Shown here: in pieces, positions 10,148-21,745 of the stretch | Position numbering within the stretch: the first letter of the stretch is position 1 | Layout: each line of letters begins with the position of its first letter | Source of the DNA: Cytidiella melzeri | Lineage: Eukaryota; Basidiomycota; Agaricomycetes; Polyporales; Irpicaceae | DNA length: 64,000 nt | Direction of reading: 5' to 3' | Assembly: GCA_022592445.1 (NCBI GenBank) | Contig: JABYQR010000108.1 | Span: forward strand, 56,750-120,749 | Position numbers and translations under genes: made by a program | The notes under the pieces: model-generated | The model's database searches: none | What the model was told of the DNA's origin: nothing | The model's input: only the letters and a program-made list of their open reading frames with translations

Positions 10148-13100
10148 CAGTGCCCCGCGCTCAAAACCGACCTCTTGGTGCCCCATTTTCAACTTTTGTA
10201 TCTACTACAACATGAGCTTTCCAGACTTACCAAAAACATTTGCAATGCATAACGATGGTGTATAGCTGTCGAGCTCACTCATTACTTTCCCCCCGTTCGA
10301 CGTTTGAAAATTTCACAGCGCGGAAATTGAGAGTTGCCTGATAGGGAAGGCGTCTAATTACTAAATCGAGTAATACAGCCCCCGAACACTGCACACGACC
10401 CCGTGGACCGCTCACCGTGCCCGCCTCAGGTGGGATTGTCGAGCATACCCAGATTCATCATTATACCGTTCGGAATACGTCTGTGTGAAGTATACTTCTT
10501 GACTGCAAACTCAACCTGTCTGTTGTCCAGGCCTTTGCTGGGAAGAAAGGAAACAATGCCTCAACAACGAGAGAAGAGTGAGCTGGTGCAACCGACGCAC
10601 CTGTATGCATCCATATAGCGCCACGACTTCCGAAAAAAGGCACGGATAGTCTTTGTCGTACACGAGTTGAGCAGCTCCGGGAGTAAGTCCTTGCCGGTTT
10701 GAAAAGTGCCATCAGCGAGGCACCGGAAACCTGACTCTCCACATTAGCCACAGTATTACAGCAATTGTGCGCGACTCGATCAGAATTTACGCACGTCGCT
10801 TTACCCAGCCCCAGTACATCTCGATAGGGTTGAACTCGCAGTGGAACTTTGGGAGAAAGTAGCACTTGTGCCCGGCCTTTTCCAAGAAAATCTGGATCAT
10901 AGGTTTCTCGGCCTGAAAATCGGCTTGAGTCGAAAGTACGCGAACCATGCAGCAGTGCGGAGAGTTGTTGATTGGGTCAACGTCGCGTTCCTCGGGGCTG
11001 TCGTCGTCCACCCATTGATCGTCACTGTCATCAGCTCCGATTTTTGCAGCAGCCTCCTCACGTGCTTTCTTGTCTCGAGCCTTTTGAGAGAGTTTGCAGT
11101 CGTCGCAGATCCCGATAGGCTTTCGGCCACCGTTCTTCTCGCGCATCCAATTGTGTAAGCCACGCTCTTCCAGTACAACACGCATCCCCTTGGGCTGGCC
11201 GCGAAAGCTGTGATACTTGTGGTCAGGAGGAAGATCCGTCGGAAAGTTCATTTCTTGGTGTTGGCCACGAAGTTCCGGGTGAGGATTGTCCATTGGGATT
11301 GCTGTTGCATGCATTGAGCGCTGATTGCCGCCTGGGTTCACATTCATCCCGCGTGCGTTTGATGAGTCAGGGGCGTACGCTCCATGTCCGGTCGAGTGGT
11401 CAAAATAGAATGAGGCGACACAGTTCGGAAACATGTAATCGAATATTTGCACGGTCCGTTGCAACTTGAAATATTCTGTCAGTCTGCACAATACAACTTG
11501 TGCCATCTTGCTCACCTGGTTGAGGAGTTTCTCTGCTGTCCAGTACCCATCGTGGTTCTTACCAGGGTACATGATCTCCCGCGCATCAAAACCCGGCAGT
11601 TGTTGCTCTGGTGGAAGCAACATCTGTGATTTAATCTGCTCTGGTGAGAGGCAAAGATGACCTGTGTCCTCGAGAACAAAATCTGACACATGAATCGCCC
11701 TACCTTGGCCTTTCTTTCTCAGTGACATCCGACCTTGGCGTACCCACGCCGACTTGACGAGATCGCCAACATGAAAAATACTTTCGTCTTGAAATATCGC
11801 AATGTCGCGCTTTTGCGTGGGATCACTGAGTACCGGAAGGACAGGTTCCAAGTCGTTGCCCTCATATCGAGCACGGAGTCTTTGCATTGTTTATCAGCAG
11901 TCATGTCAGTAATTGCAGCCTAAATGCAGCGCACCTGTCAAGTGACTGAATCTCCTTCAAGAATTTTGTCTGATATGCTACAACATCTGGCCGCTCGTGA
12001 CCGTCGACATATGCTCCCTTAGTGACTAGCCGTTGTTCGTAGCCAAGCTTTCGTAGCCATTGGCATGCGGTATCCTCGGTAATTTTTGATCCACCGAGAC
12101 TAAGCCCTAGATTTGGAATAATCACTTCGTTCACTTCTTTCACAAGCTTGAGTGGAGTGATCTGTTATTCATTGGTGAGAATTAATTTTTGCTCCAAGCT
12201 GTCAAGAATGATAGACTTACTTCCCCATCAGCCAGAACTGTAAGATAGCGGCGTACTGCAACTGAAATATGCTCATTGTTCAACAAGGACGGATGAGCAT
12301 GATGCTGTCCACGTCTACATGGAGGAAGAGTCCCGAAGCGGAAGACATAAAATTTCAGATGTCGCAGCTGGCGGGCAAAATACGGACCCTTGCCAACCGA
12401 ACGCGCAATGCTGAGACTTGCTCGTTGAGCGGGATTCTTGATGCGGGGATTCAATGTCATCTGACCATGAAGATCAAGATACATCTTCAAGGTATGCAGC
12501 TTGAACAAGGCCACCGCTGACTTGTGCTTCTTTGCGAGGCTTATCAGTTTATCAAGACGCACAGAGACTTGATCGTTGACGTTGACAATGTCGGAGCTGT
12601 TGTCATCATCATCTGTCAGGTTGAGGAAATCTAACGCAGATGAGTTCTTGCTCTGCAAAGACGGCAAAGAGATCCCTGTGTCTGCGCCAGCTGTAGCCTT
12701 GGGTGGGATGTCTGAAGCCGAGGCAAAAGGCTCTGAGGCTGCACCTGAAAATCTGGGGTAAGTGCTGATTGGATACATGTTTTTTTGTCACAGCACCTTG
12801 TTCCTCTGGTGTGACTGGCTGGGTATGTCCTACCCGAGGTTCTGGAGCACTGAGCACTGCGGCTGGTGGTGACGGGGCTCGACAACGGAAATAACCATCG
12901 ATGCGGCCACTGCCCACAGCAGCTTTCTTTAACATGGCTTTCTTTCGATATGAGGTCGATGTTCCTCCTCCAGAATAAGTTGCTCGAGCCTTAAGGCAAG
13001 GTGCTTGTTGCCCTTCAGCTGGTTTCTGTTTCGTTAATCAAGTGAGCTTATTTGACCATGACAAAATCTTTGTTATCACGGACCTGGTCTAATGTTGCTT

Positions 13101-13641
13101 TCCAGAAACCCTTTGCCTGCCTTACGGCCTCAAAAACCGCAGCTTCTTCACGGTCTGCTTCCTGTTCTGCCTCGTGGTCTTCATCAACATCATTGACCTC
13201 TGTGAATTCCTTGTTGATCAGATCTGAGTCGACCTTATGCTCGTGAATGGCAAAGCTTTCCATGATAACTAGCATGTCATCTTCGCTGTCGGACTCATCA
13301 GTGTTGTCTATGTTGAGAGGAGTAAAATCTGGATCAATGTGTAGAGCCTCAATATCGTTGATGAGGCCGTTGTTGAAGTGCCGTGTCCCAACAGGCCGTT
13401 GGGTTCGAGCATGTCGAATTCTTTTCCGCGCGAGAGGCATGGACACTTTTGTGAGGGAGCGGGTTGCTGCAGACCCCAATTAATTTTTTTCGGACGCAAA
13501 ATTGAGAATAGACGCCCAAAATAAAAATAATGCAGATTTACGCTTAGACTGGCCAGTTTCCTTCCAAATCCGAAAAATCTAAGCTAATTTGACAATTTTT
13601 GAGCGCTCCCGACGCATGTCGATTCTTGGCGCGGGGCACTG
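10148..13641 (-). mobile_element. Complete Tc1/mariner-like DNA transposon
   Basis: A 3494-bp element with termini CAGTGCCCCGCGC and its exact inverse, then weaker inverted similarity, flanked by TA on both sides (10146-10147 and 13642-13643). TA duplication and CAGT-type ends fit the Tc1/mariner/IS630 superfamily. It contains one multi-exon DDE transposase gene on the minus strand that appears complete, so it could be autonomous. Confidence 0.85.
10426..13440 (-). CDS. DDE transposase (multi-exon, apparently intact)
   Basis: The likely start is the ATG at 13440 (MPLARKRIRHARTQRPVG). Exons in order: an acidic N-terminal part (to about 13050), a segment with TSTSYRKKAMLKKAA and GRIDGYF (about 12990-12795), a linker (12745-12222), a helix-turn-helix-like part (KITEDTACQWLRKLGY, then GAYVDGHERPDVV, about 12157-11935), the catalytic core (11885-10790) and two C-terminal exons (to 10426). 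Catalytic residues are visible: Asp in FQDESIFHVGD, Asp in FYFDHSTGHGAYAPD and Glu in FHCEFNPIEMYWGWVK. The end reads RAFFRKSWRYMDAYR, spliced to VEFAVKKYTSHRRIP. Introns of 40-70 nt have plausible GT/AG ends (GTAAGT, GTGCGC, GTGCGT). I see no unavoidable stop. It should cut and reinsert the element at TA sites. Exact exon edges in the N-terminal third are uncertain. Confidence 0.72.
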
Positions 13642-13784
13642 TACAAGCTAGCATGTCTACTGATAGGAGTTAGCGTACATCATCGGAAATGAACCACTGT
13701 ATGATCGCCTTCTATTGGTCTGGTATGCACCGCCCATCGAGCATGTAAGACAATCACATACGCACCTAAAGGATCGGGCTACTA

Positions 13785-13910
13785 CCGTTCGTAGAGGGTA
13801 CTTGTGCTTTGGGTGCATCTGTAAGCATTGGTGGACCATGGGGAGGGCGTGGCAGAGAGGCGGGAGATGAGACTGTAAGGAGGATGAACGGTGAGGGTTG
13901 TCTCGTTCAT
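13785..13910 (-). pseudogene. ypd1 pseudogene, 5' piece (start of exon 1 and upstream)
   Basis: This stretch aligns by eye to the start of exon 1 and the 5' flank of intact ypd1 (about 60795-60920). Shared words are GGTACTTGTGCTTTGGGTGC against GGTACTTTTGCTCTGGGTGC, and a common GTTGTCTCGTTC / GTTGTCCCGTTC downstream. It is complementary to, and does not overlap, the piece at 3180-3922. The two look like one pseudogene split apart, with about 35-40 bases lost at the break. Confidence 0.6.
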
Positions 13911-14842
13911 CTCTACCGCCACAACACGCCTACCTTTCGCATGCTTCTCTGTACCGGATTCTTTCCCTGAATACCCACTGCCACTCCTTCTTCCCTTACC
14001 CTCATGTCTGCTCGACATGCATTGGTTCTCGACCCGTAGAGCCCACCCGCTCCGTTGTAATCTAAACAACCCTGTCGTGGGACGGAACGGAGTTTGCCTA
14101 ACGGAGCACTGTTGAGCTACAACCTCGCCAACGAAGCTGGGACAATGTTTACCTTCAAGTTGTGAACCTTGATACCGTAATGTTCGAACGTGAGGAGTTT
14201 CCTCGCTATGCTACTATTATCAAGATGCTTGAAATGCCAGTGCGCCATCGCGACTGAGAACATGACGGTCAGCCCGAGTGTTCACGACTGCCGCGCCACA
14301 AAGCTGTTTAATTTCAGGAATTCGGCGCTGTCAGTTCATAAGTAAGTTACCAACAGACAAGGGTTTTGTTAGCATAGCGCTTCATGTTCATCATCCAATG
14401 TAGCAGAGAAAGTCACTGCAAAGGCAAGGAGACAGGATCGCACCAAGACAGGATAGGACATACTGCGAGCCCGAGATACGTCAGAGTTCTGTAAGTTACT
14501 TCAAGTCAAAAACTCTGCAGAACCCATCTTGTCTGTGGCAGAAGCATTTCTTATCGTAGAGACTTATCTGCCCCTTCGCCTGAAGGTGACTCACAGAACG
14601 CGTCGACTCACTTGACATAATGACCAAGGATGGGTACTAGCCTGCAGTTCAACGTCGTCGTCACGATTATCCCCGGACCAATACGAAGTAATGTACATTA
14701 TTCTGAAATAATCACCATAGAGTTCAATATTTGATTACATAGCTTGAATAGACTAGGCAGGAACCGGCGTAGGTGATAGTGGTTTGGCAAGGAGATCTGC
14801 AAGCGCTGACGAGAATTGGGCTTCGAAAGACTTCGATGGATA
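13911..14842. other. Intergenic, no feature recognised
   Basis: Short overlapping frames only, with no domain, repeat or RNA that I can support. It lies downstream of the zinc-finger gene that ends at 14843. Confidence 0.5.
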
Positions 14843-15977
14843 TTACTGGTTCGCCGTGACTTGAACCTCGTCCTCCCCGTCCGAAGGTATTGGGGTAAGT
14901 GCCCCTTCGATACACATGTACGCGTCCAAGCTGCGATACCGTGTATTGCCCACAAGGAACTCTCCCTCGCCGACATATACACGCCCGGGTGAGCGGTGTT
15001 CTGCGTCCTCTACGACTTTCGACTGCATTGTGGGAGGAGGTTCGCCAACACAAGTGTGCTTCCGTGCCTGACTGTTGGAAATAGAATCCGATTCGGTTGT
15101 TTTGAGCACGATTCCCTGACTGAGAGCGTCCACTACGATCCCGACGCCCAGACGCTTGCGGCCAGACAGGTCGTACACGGCTCCCCAGTGCTCGCCAACG
15201 GCAAAAGAAGCAGGAACGATATCTTGTGTATCCAATTGCACATCGCTTTGGCTGCCGTCGCCGTCAAAGTCTATGATGTCTTCGTCCGATACCGACATCT
15301 TCGCCCGTTTCCGCTTTCTCGCCTTGTTTCTCGGGGCCAACTCAAGCCCAGTCTTCGCGTGCATCGTAGACACGTACTTCTCTCCGCGTTTCCTTGCACA
15401 GATCGTGCAGTTACAAACGTCGGTACACTTCGGACACACAAAGTCCGCCGCGAGAGGGTCAAAGTCTATTTCAGAATACCTGTAGAGCACGGGTCACTTC
15501 TTGCCTCACATATGCCAGCACTGGTAAGGGGCAAATACCTCTTGAGAATGCAATTCTCGCAGAACAGTAGCGCGCATAGGAGACCATCGGCTCGGGTGCT
15601 GCTGCACCGCATCTTGTCATACGAGTTCATCCTCCTACATTGGTGACAGTATCCACCGTCACCGGCTCTTCTTCTCGGTTTCTTCGCCTTCTGCATCGGT
15701 TTCTGCTGTTTGCTAGCAGAGCGTGTGGTACGCTGTGGAGGGAATGTTCCCAGTTGGTCTGTAGGGCTGAGTGTATGGTGCGGCTTCTGCAACAGCTGGC
15801 TGGCAGGCTATAAAGCCAATTATTGGGCAAGACAGCAAGTGTGAGATGTGTGACAACACTTACCTCCAGAGAAGACGAAGCCGTTTCCTCATCCGACTCA
15901 AACAGAGTACCCTGTATGCGCTCCTCAAGTTCCTTCTCGCTATCGGTATTCAAGAGACTTGGAGACGGCGTTGTCAT
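14843..15977 (-). CDS. 4CXXC (R1/CDCA7-type) zinc-finger protein
   Basis: Three exons join in frame: 15977-15864, 15807-15539 and 15479-14843, about 339 residues. Donors are GTAAGT and GTATTT, acceptors TATAG and TACAG. The Cys-rich domain near residues 80-165 carries the four CXXC pairs of the zf-4CXXC_R1 family: YCHQCRR, FCENCI, FVCPKC and CNCTIC, with RCSSTRADG between. This domain is shared with human CDCA7 and JPO2/R1; CDCA7 works with the HELLS/Lsh remodeller in DNA methylation maintenance. A basic stretch (ARKRKRAK) follows. The rest is low-complexity and acidic. An additional open frame at 15974-16372 (LTLVELAFKDFDKG) directly upstream is out of frame and may be a further 5' exon with an unresolved intron. 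A host nuclear gene in a transposon-rich neighbourhood. Confidence 0.78.
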
Positions 15978-16372
15978 TTCAAAGCTGTCACTTCTTGGGT
16001 TCTCGTCGCCACTAATTCGTTTTGTCCAATGCGAGCTCTCTCCCGTGGACGTCTGCGCTGGTGGTGGTGATGATCCGCTTGTGAGGGAGCATTCGTTGGC
16101 GAACCTTTGTCAAAGTCCTTGAAAGCGAGCTCAACGAGGGTCAACTTGTAGAAATGAAGCGTTGGCGTTGTGTCACTTTCCGTCCTAGTTGGCAAGCGTT
16201 GTGGAGTGGAGAGAGGGATGGCCCATCGCGGAGCCTCTCTCACAGACGCGCTGTCGCGCACGTGCCACTGTGCGGGCAGATAAGATGTGATATGGACATC
16301 TAGGCGCCAGATGATGAGTGATCTACTCACATTTTCCAAGGACCCGGCACGCCCCGGAAGAAAAGTTATCAC
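15974..16372 (-). other. Open frame just upstream of the zinc-finger gene, possible 5' exon
   Basis: A 132-residue open frame overlaps the start of the zinc-finger gene by four bases but in another frame. The part TLVELAFKDFDKG followed by a His/Arg-rich tract looks protein-like. It may be an upstream exon whose splice is unresolved, or a chance frame over the 5' UTR. Confidence 0.3.
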
Positions 16373-16500
16373 GTCGTAACAACTTCACCAGCACAGTCTA
16401 CTTACCAGTACTTTGACAGGGGACTATCAGGTTACATTTTAATCACTCAGTAAAATTCTCACTATCCTTCCAGACAGTTAGTTCAGGAAACTTGCCGCTT

Positions 16501-16600
16501 ACAAACATGTACAGGCTGCCACAAGTCTTCTGAGACACGACGTACACCAAGTAGCCACACATTAGTCAAAGCTTTGCTCAATGCTCATTGTCTGAAGAAT
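16501..16600 (-). pseudogene. F-box gene scrap, copy C (last exon)
   Basis: The stretch GTACAGGCTGCCACAAGTCT, continuing with TCTGAGACACGACGTACACC and AGTAGCCACACATTAG, matches the last exon of F-box copies A (230-300) and B (4090-4150). Only about 100 bases remain. The surrounding 16380-16802 holds nothing else I recognise. Confidence 0.6.
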
Positions 16601-16807
16601 CAGGCAACAAAGTCTGTTGTTGGGTGAGTGCCTCGCAGGTGCAACTCACGCTACACAGAGTTTCCTGGACTATACAGTTGATCAGGAACCTACAATTTGT
16701 TATCGCACAATACCTATCACTGTAAACCGGGCACTGCAATATAAAATTGAGCAAACTTTATCTCACACAATCCTGCTACCTGGAAAGTTATAAACACCTG
16801 GCACTTG

Positions 16808-17152
16808 TGTTGTTCTATAAGGCTTCCGATCCATGTCTTTGATTCCGCACCATTGTCTTAATCATTCCGTCTTCCGTTCCGTCCTATACACGCTATCCGT
16901 TAAGTTCCTCCATTCTTTCTTATATATCTAGTTATCCGTTTATGTCATTGACTATTTTAGTATGTTCCACCCCCACACACACTCCGAGTACCCGCTTCAC
17001 CATATCATAATACCTCTTCCATTTTATTACTATAGTAGTTATTTCCGCTATCTCCAAAAACTATATAAACTCATGTATATTCGTTACTATTGATTTTTAT
17101 CCACTTTACTCGCTATCGTTCGTGTGCGCTCGCATCCCCTCGCAAAACAAGA
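16808..17152 (+). repeat. Copia-1 5' LTR
   Basis: 345 bp, starting TGTTGTTCTATAAGG and ending CAAAACAAGA immediately before the primer-binding site. A TATATAAACTCA-type box (near 17060-17070) probably drives transcription. Confidence 0.92.
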
Positions 17153-17166
17153 GGTTATGAGCCCCG
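17153..17166 (+). other. Primer-binding site, half-tRNA type (initiator tRNA-Met)
   Basis: GGTTATGAGCCCCG directly follows the LTR. Its complement is the anticodon arm of initiator tRNA-Met (CGGGGCTCATAACC), not a tRNA 3' end. Drosophila copia is known to be primed by a 5' half of initiator tRNA-Met cut in the anticodon loop, and this site fits that mode. The second Copia element near 62687 has the same site. Confidence 0.75.
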
Positions 17167-17311
17167 CGCTCTAAACTAAGCGCATCAATCTCTCGATAAA
17201 CTCCAAGCTCTATACTTGAACCCTTCACGGATCACGGCGACAATACGTCGGCATTACGCCCGTAGGCCATTTCTATTAAAGATTATTCTTAGATCTTTTT
17301 ATTAGATCACT

Positions 17312-20300
17312 ATGTCTACTACTCCCACACCTGCCACCGTCGCTGCGGCAACTTCAAGTGCGTCTGAACCTTCGGGCACTTACCGAATCGACCCATTACG
17401 GGGAGCCGAGAACTACATCACTTGGCGTGTTCAAATCTCGGACATTCTCACGGACGTGGGTCTGTGGGATTACACATCCGGTGATATTGCTAAACCTACA
17501 GACGCAAAACTACTTGCCGATTGGACGAAGAAAGATCGAAAGGCCCTTACGGCTATTCGTCTCCGCGTTTCAAACACTATGATGGCGCATGTGATTTCCG
17601 CCGCTACTTCGAAGGATACCTTCGATACTCTTGCCAATGTATTCAACAACGAAGGCGCGGTAGCGCTGATTGTTCTCCGTCGTCGTTTCCTCCGATATTC
17701 CATAACAGAAGGTTCTGATCTTGAGGAAGAAATCCGGAAAATCAAGAGCCTGTGGCAAGAGATCAATCTCATTCAAACGACGAAGATCTCCGATAACGAA
17801 CTTGCCTCTGTTATCTTAACCGCCTTACCGCCCACTTGGGACCCTCTGATTGCTTCTATCTCGCTTGACAACACGCTAACTTCCGCTAATATCATTGGCC
17901 GCATACTACAGGAAGAGGGCCGCCGAAAAGAGCGCTCGACTACCGAAACGACCCTGTACGCCAATACCAAACGACACATCAAATCGAAATTCCGATCAGG
18001 AGTTTTCTGTCATGGTTGCGGAAAAGAAGGGCACATCAAGCCGGAATGTAGGAAAGAAGCTAGAAAGAACGAGGAGAAGGAGAAGGAGAAGGAGAAAGAG
18101 AAAGGAAAGAAGGAGAAAGACAGGAAAGGTGACAAGGGAAAAGGTCGAAGAAATTATTCTCATGTCGCTGAGAACGATACCGACTCAGACGATGCGGACG
18201 AATACACCTTTATCGCCGAAGAGAAATCTTTTCTCGCAACGGAACCAACCTGGCTTGCTGATACCGGTACGACGTCACACATCGTCGCTGATCAATCTTT
18301 GTTTGTCAGTTACACGCCGGTATCAAGCGCTATCCACGGCGTCGGGAATTGCACTAGTCTCGGCCGAGGCGATGTTCGCATCAATTTTAATACCGACCGC
18401 GGTCCTGTACCTATCGTCCTCAAAGACGTACTCCACGCGCCTACAATGAAATACAATCTCATCTCGCTTGGACGTCTCACAAGTTCTGGTTTCTCCTACG
18501 AGGGTAATGGAAAAGATCTTCTCATCAAAAAGGGCGACAAATTAATTGGACGCGGAATCAAATCCGGCTATCTATATCGAATGGATGTCAAACCCATCTC
18601 CGCGGTAAGCATGATGGCCGATACTCCACGATCATGGTATGAGTGGCATTGCGCCCTCGGTCATCTTAACAAGAAGCAACTCAAGGAACTACACGATGAC
18701 GGATTAGCTGCAGGAATGAATGTTGATACGTCCTCCGACGCAAACTTCACTTGCAAATCTTGTATCCAAGCAAAACACTCCCGTGCGCCGTTCCCGACGC
18801 AAACTTTGCGCAAGATCTCAAAAATTGGTGAATTAATTTTCACAGATATTTGGGGCCCCGCCTCTGTCACATCCATTCATGGCAATCGCTACATGATAAC
18901 CTTTACAGACGGCAAGTCACGCTACGTCTGGACCTCATACATGAAAGACCGCGATGAAACACCTTCGAAAATCGAAGAACTTGATGCGTGGATCGAGAAT
19001 CAATTGAATTATCGCATCAAGGTCCTTCGGGTAGATAACGCCAAGGAATACGTTTCAGGCGCAACGAAATCATACACGGAAAAGCGGGGTATTCAAATTG
19101 AACCCACATCACCTTACTCACCGGAGTATAACTATGTGTCCGAACGACTTAATCAAACCCTTGTTGAACACGCTCGCGCTATGTTGATTAGTCACGAACT
19201 CCCAAAGTTTCTATGGGAAGATGCAACATCTTACGCCGCATTTCTCAAGAACCGGTTGCCTACCCGAGCCCTCCAAGGGAAAACGCCGTATCAAGCGCTC
19301 CACTCAAAGAAGCCTAACCTTTCGGGGATTCACGAATTCGGAACCGATTGTTGGGTACGCGTCAATGTTCGCACGTCAAAGCTTAACGCCCAGTCCATCA
19401 AACGGAAATTTGTTGGCATCAAGGAATCCACCGTAGGATGGAGATACTACGTACCTGAAACAAGACACGTTCTCACTTCCAGGGATGTGATTTTTCCAAA
19501 GAACACCGGGCTTGCAGCGCCGATAATTGAGTCCACTGCCGGGCTTGAGGGGGAGAATTTACAGGTTACTCCGCCAATTGCACCCGCTCCGTCACCTACC
19601 GCAGTCAAGCCCCAAGTGGCCACGCCTCCCCTTGCTGTTACTCGCACTCGTCGTAATATTGAACATGTCGACTATCTCAAAGCAAACGACAGCAAACAGA
19701 AGACTCTTCGGGCACTCTCCGCCAAGCCTCGATCAAGAAATGTGCCTGTATCCGAACCTTTGGTTCAGGATGAGATCTCGGATGCACAAGGCGCGATTTC
19801 AGAAGCAGAAGCTAACTTATGTTTCGCCGCTCTCAATCCCGACATGCCTCAAACTATTGATGAAGTTAAGTCACACTCGGATTGGCCTTTCTGGAAAGAG
19901 GCAATGGATAAGGAAATGAATCAGCTGAAGAAATTAGGGACCTACACGATTGAGGATTTACCAGCTGAACGAAAAGCTGTTGGCTGTCGCTGGGTCTTCG
20001 CCATCAAACGCGATTCTGATGGAAAGATTCTCAAATACAAGGCGCGACTGGTAGCTCAGGGTTTCTCACAGGTTCCGGGCCAAGACTTTTTTGCCACCCA
20101 CGCTCCCGTCATGCGCTTGGAGACTTTCAGGACACTCATTGCAATTACAGCACGCCTCGATCTCAAAGTCCATCAAGTTGATGTAGTTGGTGCCTATCTA
20201 AACTCTCCCCTACAAGAAGATATTTACATGCGCCAAGCACCCGGATATGAAGATGGAACTATACGCGTATAACGTCTCCACAAGGCACTCTATGGTTTGA

Positions 20301-21388
20301 AACAAGCCGGACGCGCTTGGCGCCTCAAACTCGACCGAGTCTTGCTCAAGTCACTGGGATTCGTACGTTCCCAGTCCGATCCATGCCTCTACTATTGTTT
20401 CGCAGATACAACTCTCACCTTGATTGGCACACACGTCGATGACTGCCTTGTTGCGTCATCTAATCTTCAAACTGCCACCGATCTCAAGAATAATCTGCGG
20501 AAGTTTTTCGACATCACCGACCTTGGTGAAGCCGGCCTCTATGTCGGCATTCAAATCACTCGTCACCGCGATCAGGGTACAATCACTCTCACTCAAACGC
20601 GATACACTGACGCCATCCTCTCGTGTTTCGGCATGGAATCCTGCAATCCTGTGTCCACACCTCTGGACGCAAACATTGCACTCTCGCCGGCCTCCACTGA
20701 TGAAGACCTCGACTCCGATTTTCCATACCAAGCCGTCATCGGCTCACTCATGTACTCCGCCGTCGGCACTCGCCCAGATATTGCATTCGCCGTACAATCG
20801 CTCAGCCAATTTAACGTCGCTCATACTTCCACTCATTGCACCGCCGCTAAACATGTCCTTCGCTATCTCAAAGGAACCCGAGAACTTGGACTTACCTTCG
20901 GCAATTCTTCCGACTTCATCGTTACAGGTTTCAGCGACGCAGACTGGGGCCAAAGCCGTCTCGATCGCCGATCAATCTCGGGATATGTCTTCACGCTCGG
21001 AGGAGGGATGGTTAGTTGGAGTTCGAAGAAGCAGAGCACGGTCGCTCTATCTACAATGGAAGCTGAGTATGTCGCGCTCGCTCACGCTACTAAGGAAGCC
21101 GTATGGTTCAGAACACTCCTCGAGGAGTTAGGATTTTCCTCGAACGGACCAACTGTCATCGCCACCGACAATCTCGCAGCAATTTCAATCGCTCAAGACC
21201 ACCAGTTCCACGCACGCTCGAAACATATTGATATTCGTCATCATTTCGTACGCGAACGCGTCCTCGACGGTTCCATCAAAGTCCCTCACTGCAGTTCCGA
21301 AGACAACCGCGCCGACATGCTTACAAAGCCGCTGTCTCGTATTAAACACCAAGAGCAACTCGCGCTCAACAACCTCGCCACTCGTTGA
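17312..21388 (+). pseudogene. Copia-1 gag-pol polyprotein with one in-frame stop
   Basis: One frame runs from 17312 to 21388, interrupted only by TAA at 20270-20272 (986 plus about 371 codons). Domains in order: gag (residues 25-215), zinc knuckle CHGCGKEGHIKPEC (about 233), Lys/Glu-rich linker, protease WLADTGTTSHI (about 312), pre-integrase WHCALGHLNKKQL with CKSCIQAKHS, integrase core (FTDIWGP, VDNAKEY, SERLNQTL), reverse transcriptase from WKEAMDKEMNQLKKLGTY, with CRWVFAIK, YKARLVAQGF and THVDDCLVAS, and RNase H (GFSDADWG, STMEAEYVALAHATKEAVWF). The stop falls within the reverse transcriptase, just before HKALYGLKQAGRAW. The Asp-Asp pair of the RT active site is present as HVDD. The element is disabled unless the stop is suppressed. 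Confidence 0.92.
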
Positions 21389-21395
21389 GGGGGAG
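21384..21395 (+). other. Copia-1 polypurine tract
   Basis: The purine-rich run GAGGGGGAG, which also spans the polyprotein stop, abuts the 3' LTR and is the expected primer for plus-strand DNA. Confidence 0.75.
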
Positions 21396-21740
21396 TGTTG
21401 TTCTATAAGGCTTCCAATCCATGTCTTTGATTCCGCACCATTGTCTTAATCATTCCGTCTTCCGTTCCGTCCTATACACGCTATCCGTTAAGTTCCTCCA
21501 TTCTTTCTTATATATCTAGTTATCCGTTTATGTCATTGACTATTTTAGTATGTTCCACCCCCACACACACTCCGAGTACCCGCTTCACCATATCATAATA
21601 CCTCTTCCATTTTATTACTATAGTAGTTATTTCCGCTATCTCCAAAAACTATATAAACTCATGTATATTCGTTACTATTGATTTTTATCCACTTTACTCG
21701 CTATTGTTCGTGTGCGCTCGCATCCCCTCGCAAAACAAGA
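21396..21740 (+). repeat. Copia-1 3' LTR
   Basis: 345 bp, same ends as the 5' LTR. Visible differences are CTTCCAATCC for CTTCCGATCC and CGCTATTGTT for CGCTATCGTT, both C/T-type changes at CpG. Confidence 0.92.
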
Positions 21741-21745
21741 ACTTG

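Larger units (their letters stand above)
16808..21740 (+). mobile_element. Copia-1, young LTR retrotransposon
   Basis: A 4933-bp element with two 345-bp LTRs flanked by the 5-bp target duplication ACTTG (16803-16807 and 21741-21745). The order protease, integrase, reverse transcriptase, RNase H is that of Ty1/copia. I noticed only about two differences between the LTRs, so insertion was recent. The polyprotein has one in-frame stop. Confidence 0.93.

Noticed and set aside
13782..14069. Minus-strand 95-codon ORF as a gene
   Set aside because: It overlaps the ypd1 5' scrap and shows no domain; probably a chance frame.
17895..18449. Arg-rich 184-codon ORF in another frame of Copia-1
   Set aside because: It is a shadow of the Lys/Glu-rich gag linker; the polyprotein frame covers it.
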